Part shown: positions 36,401 to 49,300 of the stretch, piece after piece
How the letters are laid out: every line of letters starts with the position of its first letter
Position numbering within the stretch: position 1 is the stretch's first letter
Assembly (NCBI RefSeq): GCF_028769735.1
Contig: NC_088169.1
Span: 40,276,729-40,340,728, forward strand
DNA length: 64,000 nt
Origin: Zonotrichia leucophrys gambelii
Lineage: Eukaryota > Chordata > Aves > Passeriformes > Passerellidae
Reading direction: 5' to 3'
Notes under the pieces: model-generated
Databases searched by the model: none
What the model was told of the DNA's origin: nothing
Seen by the model: only the letters and a program-made list of their open reading frames with translations
Position numbers and translations under genes: made by a program

Positions 36401-39400
36401 ATTATTTCAACATTTAGAGCTGATACTATTAAATTAATTTAATTTAAAATTTATTAATTAATTAAATTTAAAATAAAATGTTACAAGATACAATATCTAA
36501 AAGATGAAGTGTCTTAGTTTGAAACAGGAATGAGTATGAAATTACCCAATTACTGAAGAGCACGACAAACTCCCCATCATCTGGAATTTTCAATTTAGAA
36601 GCAGCAGTTCTATTCAACAAGCAAAGTTTAGTTTTCCACAACTGACTACAACAGTTAGATAGAGAATGAAAATTATGGCCTCTGTTGTTAAAATAACTAA
36701 TTTATAATCAGCATGCCTAATCAAAGTAGCCTTCTTCAGCCTCAAAAATTAGGCACAATAAGACACTGACATTCATATCAAAATACTTGTATTAATAAAT
36801 GGGTTAAGTCACACTTCATTCACAGCAAGTTTACACATGCCAATGCCTGAAAGGAAAAACAACACAAACCAAGTAGTTTCCCAGACAAGAAAAATAAATT
36901 AAAAGCTATGTTGATTGTTTCAGATCAGTTTTTCTCATGTTTTCCAAAAAGCAGCATACTGGGGTTATATAAAAAACTATAAGAACAAGCTGATCTACAG
37001 CAGAGAACAAAGGGAAAGAGCCAAAGGACAAACAGACTGTGGGGGGAAATTGCACAGAAAACCACAGTTTGCAGTCCCTTTTCACACAAAGTGAACAGAC
37101 TCTTACCTGAAAATCCTCCTTTACAGCTTGTAGGTTATAAGCAAAGAACTTCTGATAGTGTTGGAAGAGCAGAGTCAATAGAATCGAGATGGCACTTGGG
37201 ACTAGTAACAAACTCTTTGACAAAGGCGCTTTATCTTAAAGACAAAACAAATAAACAATCAAACCATTTCAGAGAAAAGTCTTTCACATTCAAAAAGTGA
37301 CATATTTAGACAGGTGACTGGAAGACATAATAGCAGTGACATCACCTTGACTTTTTAGCTCAACAACTTCCCAAGTTCTCAAAAACTTGTGAATAGATGG
37401 GAAGAACACACTAATCAAAGGAAATGTTTAGAAATATTAATTACAGTTGAATATTAACCAGACATTTTGTTTCCAACATTGTGTCATGAAATTGGCTCAG
37501 TTAAACCTAAGCTCTTTGCACCTACTGAGGTCATGTCCTCCTATACTTAGGAAGGCTCCATTGCATTTCAGGAAATAAAATAATCACTCTTTTTTCTACC
37601 AAAATATACATGCACATCTGTTAAATACTTCTGTTTCCCTTGCCTTAGGGATTAAGATTTGATTTTTCTTAGAGGCTATGAAGCAGGAACCACTTGAATA
37701 AATGGACTTTCTCACCACTGCACTTAGATATACCATTCAAGGAATCATATCTAAGTCAATTTACATGATACTCATCTTCCATTCAATCACTACAATTATT
37801 CATAAAGAAATTACTAGATTCAGAATGTTTGTGAAATGAGAACTTCTTTCCTTCTAGGGGCATGACTTTCAGAAAGGACACACACAAGAAAGCAGGCAAA
37901 GAACAGCGAAATCTGCAATACATATTTCGCATTTACTAAAATCTGCCAAGTAGAATATCCAGCAGGAGCATAGCAGCAATTCCCCCTAACCTGCTGGTGC
38001 AGTTGGTGCAATAAAACACAAACTCTTGCCTAAAAACTCAAGCCAGCATAGAGATTCTGAAATGTTATTCATTCTATAACTTCTCTCCTTCTCACAAATG
38101 CAACCTGAATCACATTTACTTCCTATCCAAACACCTCAGCTACAGCACAAAATCCATTCATTTTCACACAACTGTTTTTGCAGGGTACTACAAAAATCCA
38201 TAGTTCTGTTGTCATTCTTCCTAATATAATAAAAGGAGCAATGAGATTACATTAAAAGTACTAATGGGGAGTGAAGAGCAGGAACACAGCAGGAACAAAA
38301 CTGCATGAAACAGCATAATACAATGAACAGTTACTACCTGTCCAGATTAAAGTGACTATCATGAATGATTTTTTCAACATCTGCTGTGCACTAGAACAGT
38401 AAACTGCTAGAAAAAGCAGATGGCAATAGGCACCAAAGAGAAGACTTTAATCATGGCACAATCCCACTGCCACCAAAAAAATGGCTCTTGCTACATAGTT
38501 TAAGCATGATCCTCATCCAAGTATTAACTGATGACATCAAGAATTACTTTGATGGGCACAGTGAGATGCTCACCACCTTGAAGTCTGCAGTCTTCTGATG
38601 TTCACCATGGGAAGAAAACATCTATGTGTATCATAATGGAAACTTGTACTTAAAACTATTAATTCAGTTCACACCCATACCTTTTGAGTTCATTATTTAA
38701 AAATGCAGTTTTCATTTAAGCAAGTATGGCCTTGAAGAACCATCCTTTTATAGAAATTAGGCAGTGACTTGGATTGGCAAGGGTTGATGTTACTATGCTA
38801 AATATAAGCTCTACTTTTATGACTGCATCAGACACCAGTCTGGCTGATTCTTTTTTTTTTTTTAATGCAAGAAAACTGTCCACATTTCAATCTGCTATCT
38901 TTCCTTGGGTTTGTTTTTTGGGTTTTTTCCTCCAAAAATAGTCTATATTCTTTAGACATCCTTTTTTATTTAATTATTCATTCCTCTAATTCAGTTGGAC
39001 TTTTCAAAACCATCTGAAGCCATCACAGAACTGTACAACACTGGGGAGGAAAAAGAAGCTGGAACTTCCTGAAAGCTACTACAAAGACAATGCACACAGA
39101 TATTCATTTGAAACCTCAAGCAATACTCCCTGAGTTAACTTACTTAAATTAACATTTCTCGATGTGAAAAGGTCAATTTTATAATCAGGATACAGATTTT
39201 TGATACTTGGAAGTACAGCCTAATTCGGAAGAATTGTAATAGTCACAACAGTAAACATTTCTGAACCAAAGTTTGATAAAAATTGTTACTTTACTGTATT
39301 TCAAATTTAAATTTTACTTTAAATTTCACTTTAAATTGGTTTTTTACTATATTTTACTAAAAGCATTTACATTATTTCATTAATTTTAAGAAATTAATTA

Positions 39401-42400
39401 GTTCACAAGAACTAATTAATCCTATAAAACTTTTTACACAAGGATCACATTACCACAGACACACATGAGAACATAGTCTCTAGATATCCCACCGTGACTA
39501 TATTTTTCTATACAGGTTTAATATGTAGATTTTACTGCAATTTTTTTATTAGATCATTTTTACATTATAGGTAATATACACCGAAATACTTCATCCTATT
39601 AAGTTAATTCCTAATTTGAATGCTTTCAAAAAATCCAACCAACAGAACCATATCTGTTTTCTCCAAAAGTGTGAACACACATTTTTATTAAGAATCTCCT
39701 TTTAGCTTTCATCTTAGACACTTTAAACTCTGATACAGGGAAAAATACTTATTATAAAACATGTCATCAAGTGAAAAACCACAGAAGCACCTAACCCATG
39801 AATCTGACTGTCACCCAACAGGAAACATCACATAAGTGATGGAAATTTCTACTCTCCAGCTTCTTATAATGCCATCATGGTTGAGAAGTTTATTCTTGTC
39901 TGGTGAACTTGAAAAATATAATAATGCATCCTCTGAAATTCTTTTTCCAAGTGTTTCACTGCACAGAGTAGCAGTTTGCTACATTCCCCAAGAGCATATA
40001 GTTCCTTCTTGAGGACTGCTGTGAGATTGTGGGGAAGGAATAACCTTCCCACTACTGTGGAATGCCTCAAGCATGGCAGACCAAAAATGACAACAATGCC
40101 AGATTTTGCACAATCGGGCATTCTGATATCCAAGTCAAATTCCTTACTTACAATGCAAAGGTAAAATTTAGAAAGCAGAATTCTAATCCAATGAATGTGC
40201 AAGCATGGATGAGATGGAACTAGTTACCACAAACCTACCAGGGCACCAGTCTGCTGGCAGCATGGTGTCTTTATACCACATAGAGAAAAAAGAATGAAAG
40301 GATAAACACTCATTTTGACCTTGAAAGTTAAAACATATCAAATACTGTCTTCAAAGATCTTGGAATAAATTTGCAATCCCAAAGTGCTCCTTAAGCGGCA
40401 TTTCTTTCAAACAACAGGCAGTTATAGCACTGGTGCTGCAACACATCTACTGAGCATCCACCTAAGTACCCAGAGAAATTTTGGTAATAACCAGCAGAAT
40501 ACACTCACAGTATGATGAAGAGCAAGGAATTAGCTTCCACTACAGATCTTTGCCTCCTCCTGGTGCAATGGAGAAGTTCTCCCCCAAAACTGCCCTCATA
40601 ATCTCATGGGCAAGTGTCCCAACCTTCATACTACCAACTGTGCAATGCAAAGCTGATCCCAGAATGTGACATAGGTGAGAAAACCACTTCTAAGCCTCCA
40701 CATTCCACCCTTGCACTTACTACAAAGCTCACAGATCCTCTTCTTCCAGAACCTACTACTCTGCTGGTTGCCTGTGCCTCTTTTACAGTACAGAGAGTGA
40801 AGGACACAAGTGTCCATCTGTCACAAACAGAGGGGGAGGTTTATGGCACAACTGCCTGAGTTGCAGCTTCAGAAATCAGCACAGCACTAATGGCAAGAAT
40901 GAAAAGATACAGCAACAACTACAGTTTTTGAAATTATTTCCTGTCCCTGCCTGTTCACTACTCACAGATGAAGAGACAGCAGATGGGCATAGCAAAGCAG
41001 GCAGCCAGACCAAGCTACTGTGGCACAAGAGCCCTTGCAGGAACAGCTTCACCCCCCGGACTGCTACTCCAGGCTCAGGACTCAAGTGTTGACTTGGGAC
41101 AGGATCTCACTGCCGGTTGATGGGAAGTGATGAGCCGGCTGATGAGCAGCGGCTGCCGAAGTTCAAATCAGCTCAGGGCAATTTCTGTGGGGATCCCTAC
41201 TGAGCTCACACAGCAGCTGCAGAAAACATGCTGTGTAACAACTCTTTTTTTCCACTTTCACCTGCAAATTTCCCAAACCCAGCTGCTATAAGGCAGGCAT
41301 GTCACTTTCAAACACACAATTAACTGCTGGGTGTTACTGTAATAGCACAAAATACCCACAAAACGGTTTTGAAATGCTCATACACAAGATCTGTGAATTA
41401 AACTATAACTAATACACAACTGAATCCACAGTACTTCCCAAACCCACTTACAGAATCTGCATTTTGAGTGATTGTTTTTCCTGCATTAAGCCATCATGCA
41501 GATATCAATCTATTGTATTCCAAGACCTGTCCAAGAACCTTCAGCTGGCTAACCAACCAGCAGTGATGTTCATTTGCAAGTAAGAGTATCACTGCAGAAA
41601 CAGTTCTTCACCAAATGCTTCTAAATTCAATCCAGAAGCTGAGAGGTGAATAATATTAGTATTAAGAAAGTTAATAGAGAAACCTGTGATCATGCTTTAA
41701 ATCTATTTTTTAAAGGTACAGGCAAGACTGTAATCAAACCACTTGCCTATACATTTACTGTTTAGAAAACTGCTAGGTGAAGCCTAGGTCACAAATTAAA
41801 AAAAAGGAGATACAAAAAGAAAAAGAAAAAAAAGAAAAGCTTTGTTTCTAAAAGCAATACTTGGAATAGAAACTGATTCAGGTTGAAAGTATCAAAAATA
41901 TTCACCCTATTCAGCAAACTTTTCCTCCTTCTAACCAGAGCTGTTACCATACTACTTTTAGTATACACTGTCAGAAATAACAGGTACCACAAAACCATGT
42001 GGAGATCCCCACACGAGCTTGAAATGAACAGAGCTAGCTCTGCAGAAGCAGAATAGCCACAGTTTTGTGGCCTTCAATGCTGTGCTGCTTTCAGGGCTCA
42101 GGCTAACCAGGCTGCACAGTGGCATGCTGATGTACAAGCTAATTTGCTTTCCCATATAGTACTGTACTGCATAACACTGTTATGCACAAGTGTTATGTAT
42201 TCAGTACATGCTTCACTTTTCCTTCAGTCATACCACAAAGCATTAATTTACATCGCTTTATTATTTTCCCAACGCCTCTGCACAACAGAGTTCAGTCCTG
42301 CCAGTTATGCAAGCAGAGGAGCACAGAGATCCCTTCTTGCCTTGGGGATTTTTAACAAATTGCTAGCTCTGCACTACAAGGCTCACAGAGGTAAAAGGCT

Positions 42401-45400
42401 AAAGTTGCACTAGTGAGTTCAAAGGGTTCTCCTCCCTCCTACTACAAGAAATAGCTTGTGTGCAGCAGTCAAAGTAGTCAAATGTTTTTCAGGTGTAACA
42501 AGTGTATATACTTTAAAAGATAGACTCAAATTTTACCTTAATGACTAACTCTTAACAGACTTTCCTACTAGTACATAAACAGCATGAAAAATATTGGGAG
42601 GGGATATTACAATGTCTGCAGAAAGGTTTTGTGTTGGTCTAACTGGTTTAAACTGCTGGTAAGGCCTTTGTGTCCTATAAGGCAAAGCCTTCCTGTGTAC
42701 CATCCTTTGCTCATGGCAAACTAAGCAGCACTGCAGTAAAGCAAACAGCCCGGCCATTCACACACTCATGTGAGCCCTTGCAGAACTGCCCAAGTGTTTC
42801 AGCAGCATTGTACACGGGACTGAAGCTGCCAGCAGACTGCAACACAAGCAACCAGCCTGGGTCTGGCACCTCAGCCCAGCTGTCAAGCCCACCTAAAGCC
42901 AGGTGCTGCCAGGATGCCCCCTGAGCACACTGCAATGCCCTCTGACAAGTCAGCTCACCTGGGTTAGTGTTCTGATAAGCCATCTGCATATATCTGCACT
43001 GTCTCTTACTAGTACCCAGAGCCACTGGCTCTTTTCTCCAGAGCATACCAGCTCCTCCATTATTCCAGATAACAGTTTCCACAGCAGAGGCAAACTATCT
43101 TTGTCCTTTTAAAAGGTGGTGTCCTTTGTTTCCTGGCTTCCCTATCTCACAGTCGTACCGTGTACCAGGTATGTTTATTTTTGCATTTACATCTCCTTGT
43201 CCCAACATTATAGATGTCAATTAGTCTGTCAGAGGTGGCACAGCAGGCTGCAGGAGCCTTCAGTGTGACCTGGCATGATCATTGTTACTGCTGCTGAACC
43301 AGGTGTCCACTTACTTTATGCAGGGTCACTGACACAGGTCCCATAGCCCACCAACACTGCCTTCTGCCAGAGGTTCCCAAACCCCCAGGGCAGAACACAC
43401 ACACAGAGTTCCCTGATACAACACCAGGCACCAACTCATTAACTGCCTGAACCATCAGATTCTGTGCATCACTGACAGAACCCCACACTCCTGCTGCTAC
43501 TGCAGCAACTTCTGCTACACACCCAGAAACAACTCTGAGGGCACAGGCACACCTGAGACTGCCACAGTTGTGCCCTAAGTGAGCACATGTCACTGCACCT
43601 AAATCCATGCCTCTACTGGAGTTTGTCAGTGCACCTGTACCAGCCAAGTCTTACTGTAAAAACCCACTTTAGGTTAACAGTAAGGTCAGTAAGAACATCT
43701 GCATATTTATTTTTGAGAAGGAAAAAAAAGCACAACACTGAGTGTGGAGCTGTGTCAGGGAAGGTTTAGGTTAGAAAGGTTCTTTACCTAGAGAGTGACC
43801 AGGCACTGGAACAGGCTCCCCAGGGCAGTGATCACAGTACCAGCCTGACACAGTTCAAGAAGCATTTGGACAATGCTTTCAGGCACATGGTGTGATTCTT
43901 GAACTATCCTGTGCAGGGCTAGAAACTGGACTGGATAATCCTTGTGGGTCTTTTCCAGATCAGGACAGTCTATGATTTTCTTTCTGCAGAATGACATATT
44001 ATCTAGGTTTTTTTCCCTACCATATATATGTTTCTTATGACAACCATTTCCCACTCATCCTTCTGATGGATCAAACCTGGAAAAACTTGTAAATACTGAC
44101 CATGACTTTCCACTCATTCAGTCTAACAAGGATACTCTTCCTCCTCCATTCTTTCTCATAGAATTATACAAAGACACATGCCATTGAAAAGTCCCTCTAC
44201 AGTATCTATATACTGGGGGGGCACAGGGAAAGATGAAAAATCAGGAGCTGCAAATCAAGGTACAGTATTATCAGATCCATCTGAAAAATTCTTCCCTTCT
44301 TTGGATTCCTCATACAAAATACAGCTACAACTAACATCCCTTTTTAAATGCCAGAATTATTCCCCCCTAGTCAGAGGGCCCTTTCACAGAATAAATTACA
44401 TTAGAAAAGCCCTCTGAGATCATCAAGTCCAAGCTCTGACCAAACACTATCTTGTTGACAAGACCATGGAACTGAGTGTCACATTCCAGTCTTTTCTTAA
44501 ACACTTCCAGGAATAGCAACTCCACCACCTCCTTGAGCAGCCCATTCCAATACCTAATTATCCTTCCTGTGAAGAAATTCCTCCCAATGTCCAACCTGAA
44601 CCTCCCCTGGTACAGCTTGAGGCTAAGTTCTCTGGTGTTGCTGGTTGCCTGCAAGAAGAAGGCAAGCCTCACTTTGCTTCCTTTCAGGTACTTGTAAAGA
44701 GTGATAAGATCACCCCTGAACCTCCTTTTCTTCAGGCAAAACAAGCCCAGCTCCCTCACCCACTCCTCACAGGACATGCATTCCAGATGCTCCATCAGCT
44801 CCACTGCCCTTCTCTGGACATGCTGCAGCACCCCAATGTCCTTCCTAAATTGAGGGGCACAGGACTGAAGACAGCACCTGAGGTGCAGCCTCACCAATGC
44901 TGGGTACAGGGGAACAGTCACTGCCCTGGCCCTGTTGGCCACACCATTGCTAATACAGGTCAGGATGCCATTGGCCTTCTTGCCCACCTGGGCACACTGA
45001 CTCATGCTCAGCTGGCTGTCAACCAGCACCAGATCGTTTTCCTCCGGGCAGTTTTCCAGCCCCTCTTCTCCAGACCCGTAGTGTTGCCTGAGGTGGCTGA
45101 GACCCAAGTGCAGGAGCCGGCACCTGACCTTTCTGCACCTCCTGCTGCTGAGTCTGGGCCCATTGATCCAGCCCGTTCAGAGAGCTCTGCAGAGCCCTCC
45201 TGCCCTTCAGCAGGCGGACAGACAGACACTCCCTCCCGTTTTGCAAGGAGCACGCAGTTAGTCAGCAAAGCTTTGACTTAGCATTTGTCCTCGCCTGCTC
45301 TTAGGACTGTGGTGCCCAAGTCCACAGCGCAGGCAGGTCAGCTCCCCACTGCTGCCCCCAGACGCTGCAGAGTCTGTCCTGTAAAACAAGCTCAGAGCCA

Positions 45401-45839
45401 GCCCCACACACCTGCCAAGTCAGTTCAGGCAGCACCGGGACACGAAATTATTTACATGTGCCGTGCAGAGCTAGGGGCACGTTACGTTTGCCTTATCAAT
45501 AAACTGGATTTAAAAAATAAGTTAAATTTCACATTTAGAAAAGAGGGGTTGCTTGCGTTTTCTGATACGTATCTTGGCACGGAGATCTGTATCGATGTAG
45601 ACAAGTACATATAAACACACAGAGACACACGGACAGGCAGACACATACACAGACACACCCGCGGCTCCTCCCGCCGTCACGTAGTTTAAAAGTCCAGCCA
45701 AGGGAGGACCGAAGCCAGCGGCTCCCCCGGGGCCGACGGCGGCAGCGCCGCCCGCGCTCCCACCCCTGGCCGCCGCCCTCCCCGGACCGCGGCGGGGCCG
45801 GTACTCACAGAACCCGTTGGAGCCGGTGCTGGTGAACAT
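33342..45839 (-). CDS. UBAC2: UBAC2, first four coding exons (5' part of gene, partial)
   Basis: UBAC2 is an ER multi-pass membrane protein: an inactive rhomboid-like (Derlin-like) domain followed by a C-terminal UBA domain. It is known to work with gp78 and UBXD8/FAF2 in ER quality control. Four exons on the minus strand splice in frame: 45839-45809, 37234-37107, 33996-33877 and 33448-33342 (31, 128, 120 and 107 bases), giving 128 codons plus 2 bases. The start MFTSTGSNGF, then YKAPLSKSLLLVPSA and ERRYGSRKF (residues 84-92), match the human protein closely. Hydrophobic segments lie at about residues 17-35, 70-83 and 94-118. All four introns begin GT and the three acceptors end AG. The later exons, including the UBA domain, are not in the window as far as I can see, so the gene runs off the left edge. 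Intron 4 hosts GPR18 and GPR183 on the opposite strand. Confidence 0.95.
33877..33996 (-). CDS. UBAC2: UBAC2 coding exon 3
   Basis: The acceptor AACCTTCCAG precedes 33996 and the donor GTAAGTT follows 33877. The exon holds exactly 40 codons, residues 54-93, beginning IWRLVCGR and ending ERRYGSRKFS. The E-R-x-x-G-S-x-K-F pattern is characteristic of rhomboid-like proteins. It is preceded by a hydrophobic run, TFCSTLLIYNF. Confidence 0.95.
34318..35165 (-). repeat. CR1 LINE copy in UBAC2 intron 2
   Basis: The plus strand reads the complement of CR1 ORF2: TTGCCCATTGCCTCTTTGTC, CCCAGCTCTCTCAGCCTCTC, GCAGCCCAGGATGCTGTTGG and TTGCTGAGGGAACACTATGT all follow the family order. The coding strand is therefore minus, the same sense as UBAC2. 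The reverse-transcriptase frame is broken and the 5' part is missing. Confidence 0.9.
35200..37095. other. UBAC2 intron 2 remainder
   Basis: AT-rich intron without recognisable genes. It includes a low-complexity run of TTAATT/AAATTT blocks at about 36430-36475. Confidence 0.55.
37107..37234 (-). CDS. UBAC2: UBAC2 coding exon 2
   Basis: The acceptor reads TTTGTCTTTAAG before 37234 and the donor CAG|GTAAGAG follows 37107. The exon encodes residues 11-53, from YKAPLSKS to VKEDFQ, ending at a codon boundary. It contains the first hydrophobic segment (LLLVPSAISILLTLLF), a membrane anchor in this family. Confidence 0.95.
37245..43750. other. UBAC2 intron 1, left part
   Basis: No exon or gene recognised. 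Simple features are a 13-T run at 38851-38863, an inverted repeat at 39393-39420 and A-rich sequence at about 41800-41838. Confidence 0.55.
39393..39420. repeat. Short perfect inverted repeat
   Basis: ATTAATTAGTTC and GAACTAATTAAT are exact reverse complements (12 bases) with a 4-base loop ACAA, inside AT-rich intron 1 of UBAC2. It could form a hairpin or simply reflect the AT-rich composition. Confidence 0.9.
43755..43990 (+). repeat. CR1 LINE 3' fragment in UBAC2 intron 1
   Basis: GGCACTGGAACAGGCTCCCC, TTCAAGAAGCATTTGGACAA, TCCTGTGCAGGGCTAGAAAC and CTTGTGGGTCTTTTCCAGAT followed by TCTATGATTTTC match a CR1 3' end in plus orientation, antisense to UBAC2. Confidence 0.9.
44388..45262 (-). repeat. 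CR1 LINE copy with partly open RT frame, UBAC2 intron 1
   Basis: The minus-strand frame 45107-44367 (246 codons) encodes the C-terminal part of the CR1 ORF2 reverse-transcriptase protein: RAVELMEHLECMS, ELGLFCLKKRRFRGDLITLY, LGLSH-type upstream sequence, and IIRYWNGLLKEVVELLFLEV near the end. Further CR1 sequence without that frame continues to about 45262 (TGATCCAGCCCGTTCAGAGA). The long frame is a LINE remnant, not a host gene. It lies in the UBAC2 sense, roughly 400 bases from the promoter CpG island. Confidence 0.9.
45265..45655. other. Short gap between CR1 and the UBAC2 CpG island
   Basis: No repeat or gene was recognised. It contains a short CA-rich run near 45613-45660 and grades into the GC-rich promoter. 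Confidence 0.5.
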
Positions 45840-46050
45840 GGCAGCGGCCCGGCCCGGCCCGGCCGGCGGGCGCGGCTGGCGGAGCCCCCGAGGTCGGGCA
45901 GCCCCTGAGGAGCCGCGGCGGGCCGGGGCCGGGGCTGGGGAGGGCTAAGGCGGCCGCGATGGGCCAAACGCCGCCGCCAGGCGACCGGGCGGCGCCCCCT
46001 GCCGGGCCCGCCGGGCGAGCGGGGCCGCGGGCGGCGCTTCGGTGTGCGTG
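45660..46050 (-). promoter_or_regulatory. UBAC2: UBAC2 CpG-island promoter and 5' UTR
   Basis: This stretch is very GC- and CpG-rich compared with the AT-rich surroundings (for example repeated GGCCC/CCGGC blocks at 45845-45880) and contains the UBAC2 start codon and first donor. This is typical of a housekeeping CpG-island promoter without a clear TATA box. The transcription start is probably between about 45850 and 46030. CR1 fragments lie a few hundred bases away on one side (to about 45260) and almost abut it on the other (from about 46083). Confidence 0.8.
45809..45839 (-). CDS. UBAC2: UBAC2 coding exon 1
   Basis: The ATG at 45839 stands in a GCTGCCATGT context. The exon encodes MFTSTGSNGF plus the first base of a Tyr codon, and ends at the donor GTGAGTACC starting at 45808. 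The T left over joins AT from exon 2 to make TAT (Tyr), which restores the family sequence Y-K-A-P-L. Only 31 coding bases are present; the 5' UTR extends into the CpG-rich region on the right. Confidence 0.95.
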
Positions 46051-46082
46051 TGTTATCTGTAATTACTCCTGTCCTAAGAAAT

Positions 46083-46300
46083 GGGAATAACTTCTCTCCA
46101 CTGAGGGTGGCAGAGGACTGGGAAAGCTGCCCGGGAAGGGGCCTGGGGTCTCCCTCTCTGGACCCATTCAAAACCCACCTGGGCACTTTCCCGTGTCACC
46201 CGCTCCCGGTGACCTTGCCTTGGCTGGGGCGTTGGACTAATCGATCTCCAGAAGCCGCTTCCTGCCCGAACTACTCTGTGATTTCGTGGTGCAACACGAT
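46083..46300 (+). repeat. CR1 LINE 3' end next to the UBAC2 promoter
   Basis: CACTGAGGGTGGCAGAGGAC, TCTCTGGACCCATTCAAAAC, GGCGTTGGACTAATCGATCT and CTACTCTGTGATTTCGTGGT follow the CR1 3' end, with CpGs kept in places. Orientation is plus, pointing away from UBAC2. The ORF at 46044-46304 is LINE-derived. Confidence 0.85.
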
Positions 46301-46309
46301 TTAAATTTT

Positions 46310-49300
46310 AAATTTGTAGGTGCCTTGAGGAAGGCTGACTCCTTACCCTTGGGAAAACTCTGGCCCTCGAGGCTCACCCTGATCTGGGGAGTCCAGCAGG
46401 TAAATGTCTCATTAGGAGCCGTGGGCGAGCTGTCATTGCAGCTAACGGAGACAGAGCCAACACAGACAGCAGAGTTTGGAGAGCAGAGTCTGGAGAGCTT
46501 TTAAGGTGGCCGAATTAAGGTGTCTGCTTTAGGATCCAATTAATTCCTCCCCGGGCTCCACCAAGGGACCGCATTGAACAGATCACACGAGCTCTAATGG
46601 CACATCAGACTCCAGCTCTCTAACAGCAAGGTAGGCCCTCAGAATGAGGTGAGCCAAATTCCTGATTTCATAGGAGATAGCATATCATAAGGCTGAAACT
46701 ATTAGGGCAACAAATTTCACTGACATGTTCAATGAAAATGCAGAACTCAGACTTTACTGAAATAAATCATGCTGGGCATTAAAAAAGGTGACAGTGCTTT
46801 GCAGCATAAGGTGTGTGCGCTTTGTGTTTGTGTAGTGATGGAACTGTGGGCCTCAAAGTTGCATTTACCTTACTGCAGTGGAAGACTGAAAACAAATGGC
46901 ACTCTGGAACTGAAAAATGTGACTTTTCAGCTAGGTAACAATTTTTAAGGAGCAACCAATAATAAAAAAATGTTAGGTAAGTCATATATTTCTTATACTC
47001 CATAAATTTTGTAATATACCTTAAAAATGCATTTTAATATTTGCATTCAAATGCAACTATTAACTAGCACTCAGAAATGCTGAGTTCCTGAATCTTTGTA
47101 AACATAATCTCCTAAACACTGCCAAGGGGACATAAAAAGACCTTTTGCTTTGGTTCACAAAGGCTTCAGCTAAGATCAGCATATCAGCATGTCTTTTGAA
47201 AATGGCCAATTTCCGGCACTATCTTCAGATTTGTGTTGCTCACTTGTCCTCTCTGTACAAGGCCTGCATCAGGCAGGTGGGATTGGGAGTTACAATCCGC
47301 TCACAGAGCAGGAGGTATGTCTAAACCAGCCAGGAGGATGAGACAAAGAGATAGCACATTGGAAATCCTGACTTATCCCAAGCTGAGGTTCTTTCCTCTG
47401 AAAAGAATCTAAATTGGATTCACAGCATGAAACCCATCCTTACTTTGTGTCTTTGGCTGCAGACAACCAGCTTACTCTCTGCTGTTAAAGCGCAGCTGGA
47501 AGAAATGATTTGCTACAGAAATTTTCCTTCTTTCTTTCAAATGCAAATGACTCTGGCTGCTGTATGCTACATATGCAAACTCTGTCTTGCCAGTGCACTG
47601 CTGAATGCCTGTAACCACACAAAAGCGACAGGCAACCCTCATTTCTAAGGAATGGAAGGTAAATAAGGAGGTGCAAAGCCTGCAAAGCTTGTAATACCTC
47701 CAGTGTGAAACCTCTTTGGGAAAAGCTTGGTGTCTCCTGAAGCTTTAGGGCTCTAATGAGGTACTCATGGCTTAATTAATTACCATTTTGAACTTTTTTG
47801 ACTAACCTCCACTTAAAGTAATTAAGCCTTTTTGTGGGTCTGGCTTTACTATAGGTGAGGATAAAACCTGAAAACTTTTCCAGTATTGCCTGTGTAATAG
47901 GTTTAGGAATGTTGTTTCAGTGCTGGAGATAAAACTTGCCTTTTTTTCTTTTCTTTCAGTCTCACAGAATCAAGTGACAGAGCAATCATTATTTAAAAGT
48001 TTACAGTCCTAAGAGCCAAGGCCTAGTATTTTTCTGTTTTATAGGCTCTGTTTTGAAGATTTCCTTAGATTGATGTCCTGCAAGGTAATCATATTAGAGG
48101 GATTCTCCTCTGCCACGTCAGGCGCTAGAATTGGATTCAAGTCATAATCACTGAACGTACTAAAGACTTAGGCATGTACTCCACTCAATGAGGATGCATT
48201 TGGGAAATGTTTAAGGGCCTTTTTGAAAGCAGCTCTGTGGACTTGTTATCATTGACAGATACAGCAAAGCTGGATGAGTAGCAATAGCTGGCAAGCTTCT
48301 CCCAACAGCAAACCAAAACCCTTGCAGATTTGTCAATACTGCTGGAATACAGGCAGCTGGCTCTCAATCTATTTGCTGCTATCTTATAAATGTCTACAAA
48401 TACATTACGGAGTCTGTGAAACCCCTGATGTTTTTATCTCTTTTTTTTTAAATGATTATGTCAATATTTCTGAGAATACAGCAGATGAGATCCACTATGT
48501 ATCTTTGAGAAAACTGCACACCCCTTGCTAATAATGACAGTTTCACATACTGATTGAATAGCAGAGGAAATGTAGTTTTTGCCCTCAAATAGAGTGCCAA
48601 GCAGAGAGGTATTTTTATCACAACACCATCACCATCAACTGGTAGTGTGTCAAAAGAATTAAGCAAATTATTTGCATTGTTGAAGTATACAGTGTTGACT
48701 ACTTTGGAGTTAAATGAAATCATCAGTCCTCATGCTTGCCTTGGAACATATCCCAGAATAGGAAGGCTAGCACTTATCTACTAATCTACTCAGAACAAGC
48801 TTAGAAGGCTTTGACACTGCTCAAATGTCAGCTTGAATATCTCCCATTTGTTTATTACATCTAGTTAGTGGGGTCAATGTGGTATGGTCAAAAGAAAGTT
48901 ATTTAAATTTCCTGCTCAAAAGAAAATCCCAGGAGACTGGAATTTAGATTTCTATTTTCTAATATGATTAGGTTGCTTTCTTCTCTGAACTTGCGATGTT
49001 TCTGAAGCAATTCTTAATTACTAATTAATCTCCAACAGTCAGATTCTCTTCTGGCATATAGAATGAAGGACAGCAGCAGAGGAAAACAGGATGGAAATGT
49101 AACACCTTGCTTAGGCATTTTCTGACTAAACTCAATGCAGGTTAATGATTCTGCAGGTTAATTGCAAATGTTCTCTGTCTCTTTGACATCTAGGGCTTTC
49201 ATGGCATTCATAGTAGCTCTGGCAGTTATTAAAATTACCTGGAATATTAACAGATACATAGATAAGTTAATGCTAAATTTAATTATTTCAGTAAATTCTC

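Noticed and set aside
44367..45107. A 246-codon minus-strand ORF that could be taken as a gene
   Set aside because: Its translation is the C-terminal part of the CR1 reverse transcriptase, and CR1 sequence continues on both sides. It is a LINE remnant in UBAC2 intron 1.
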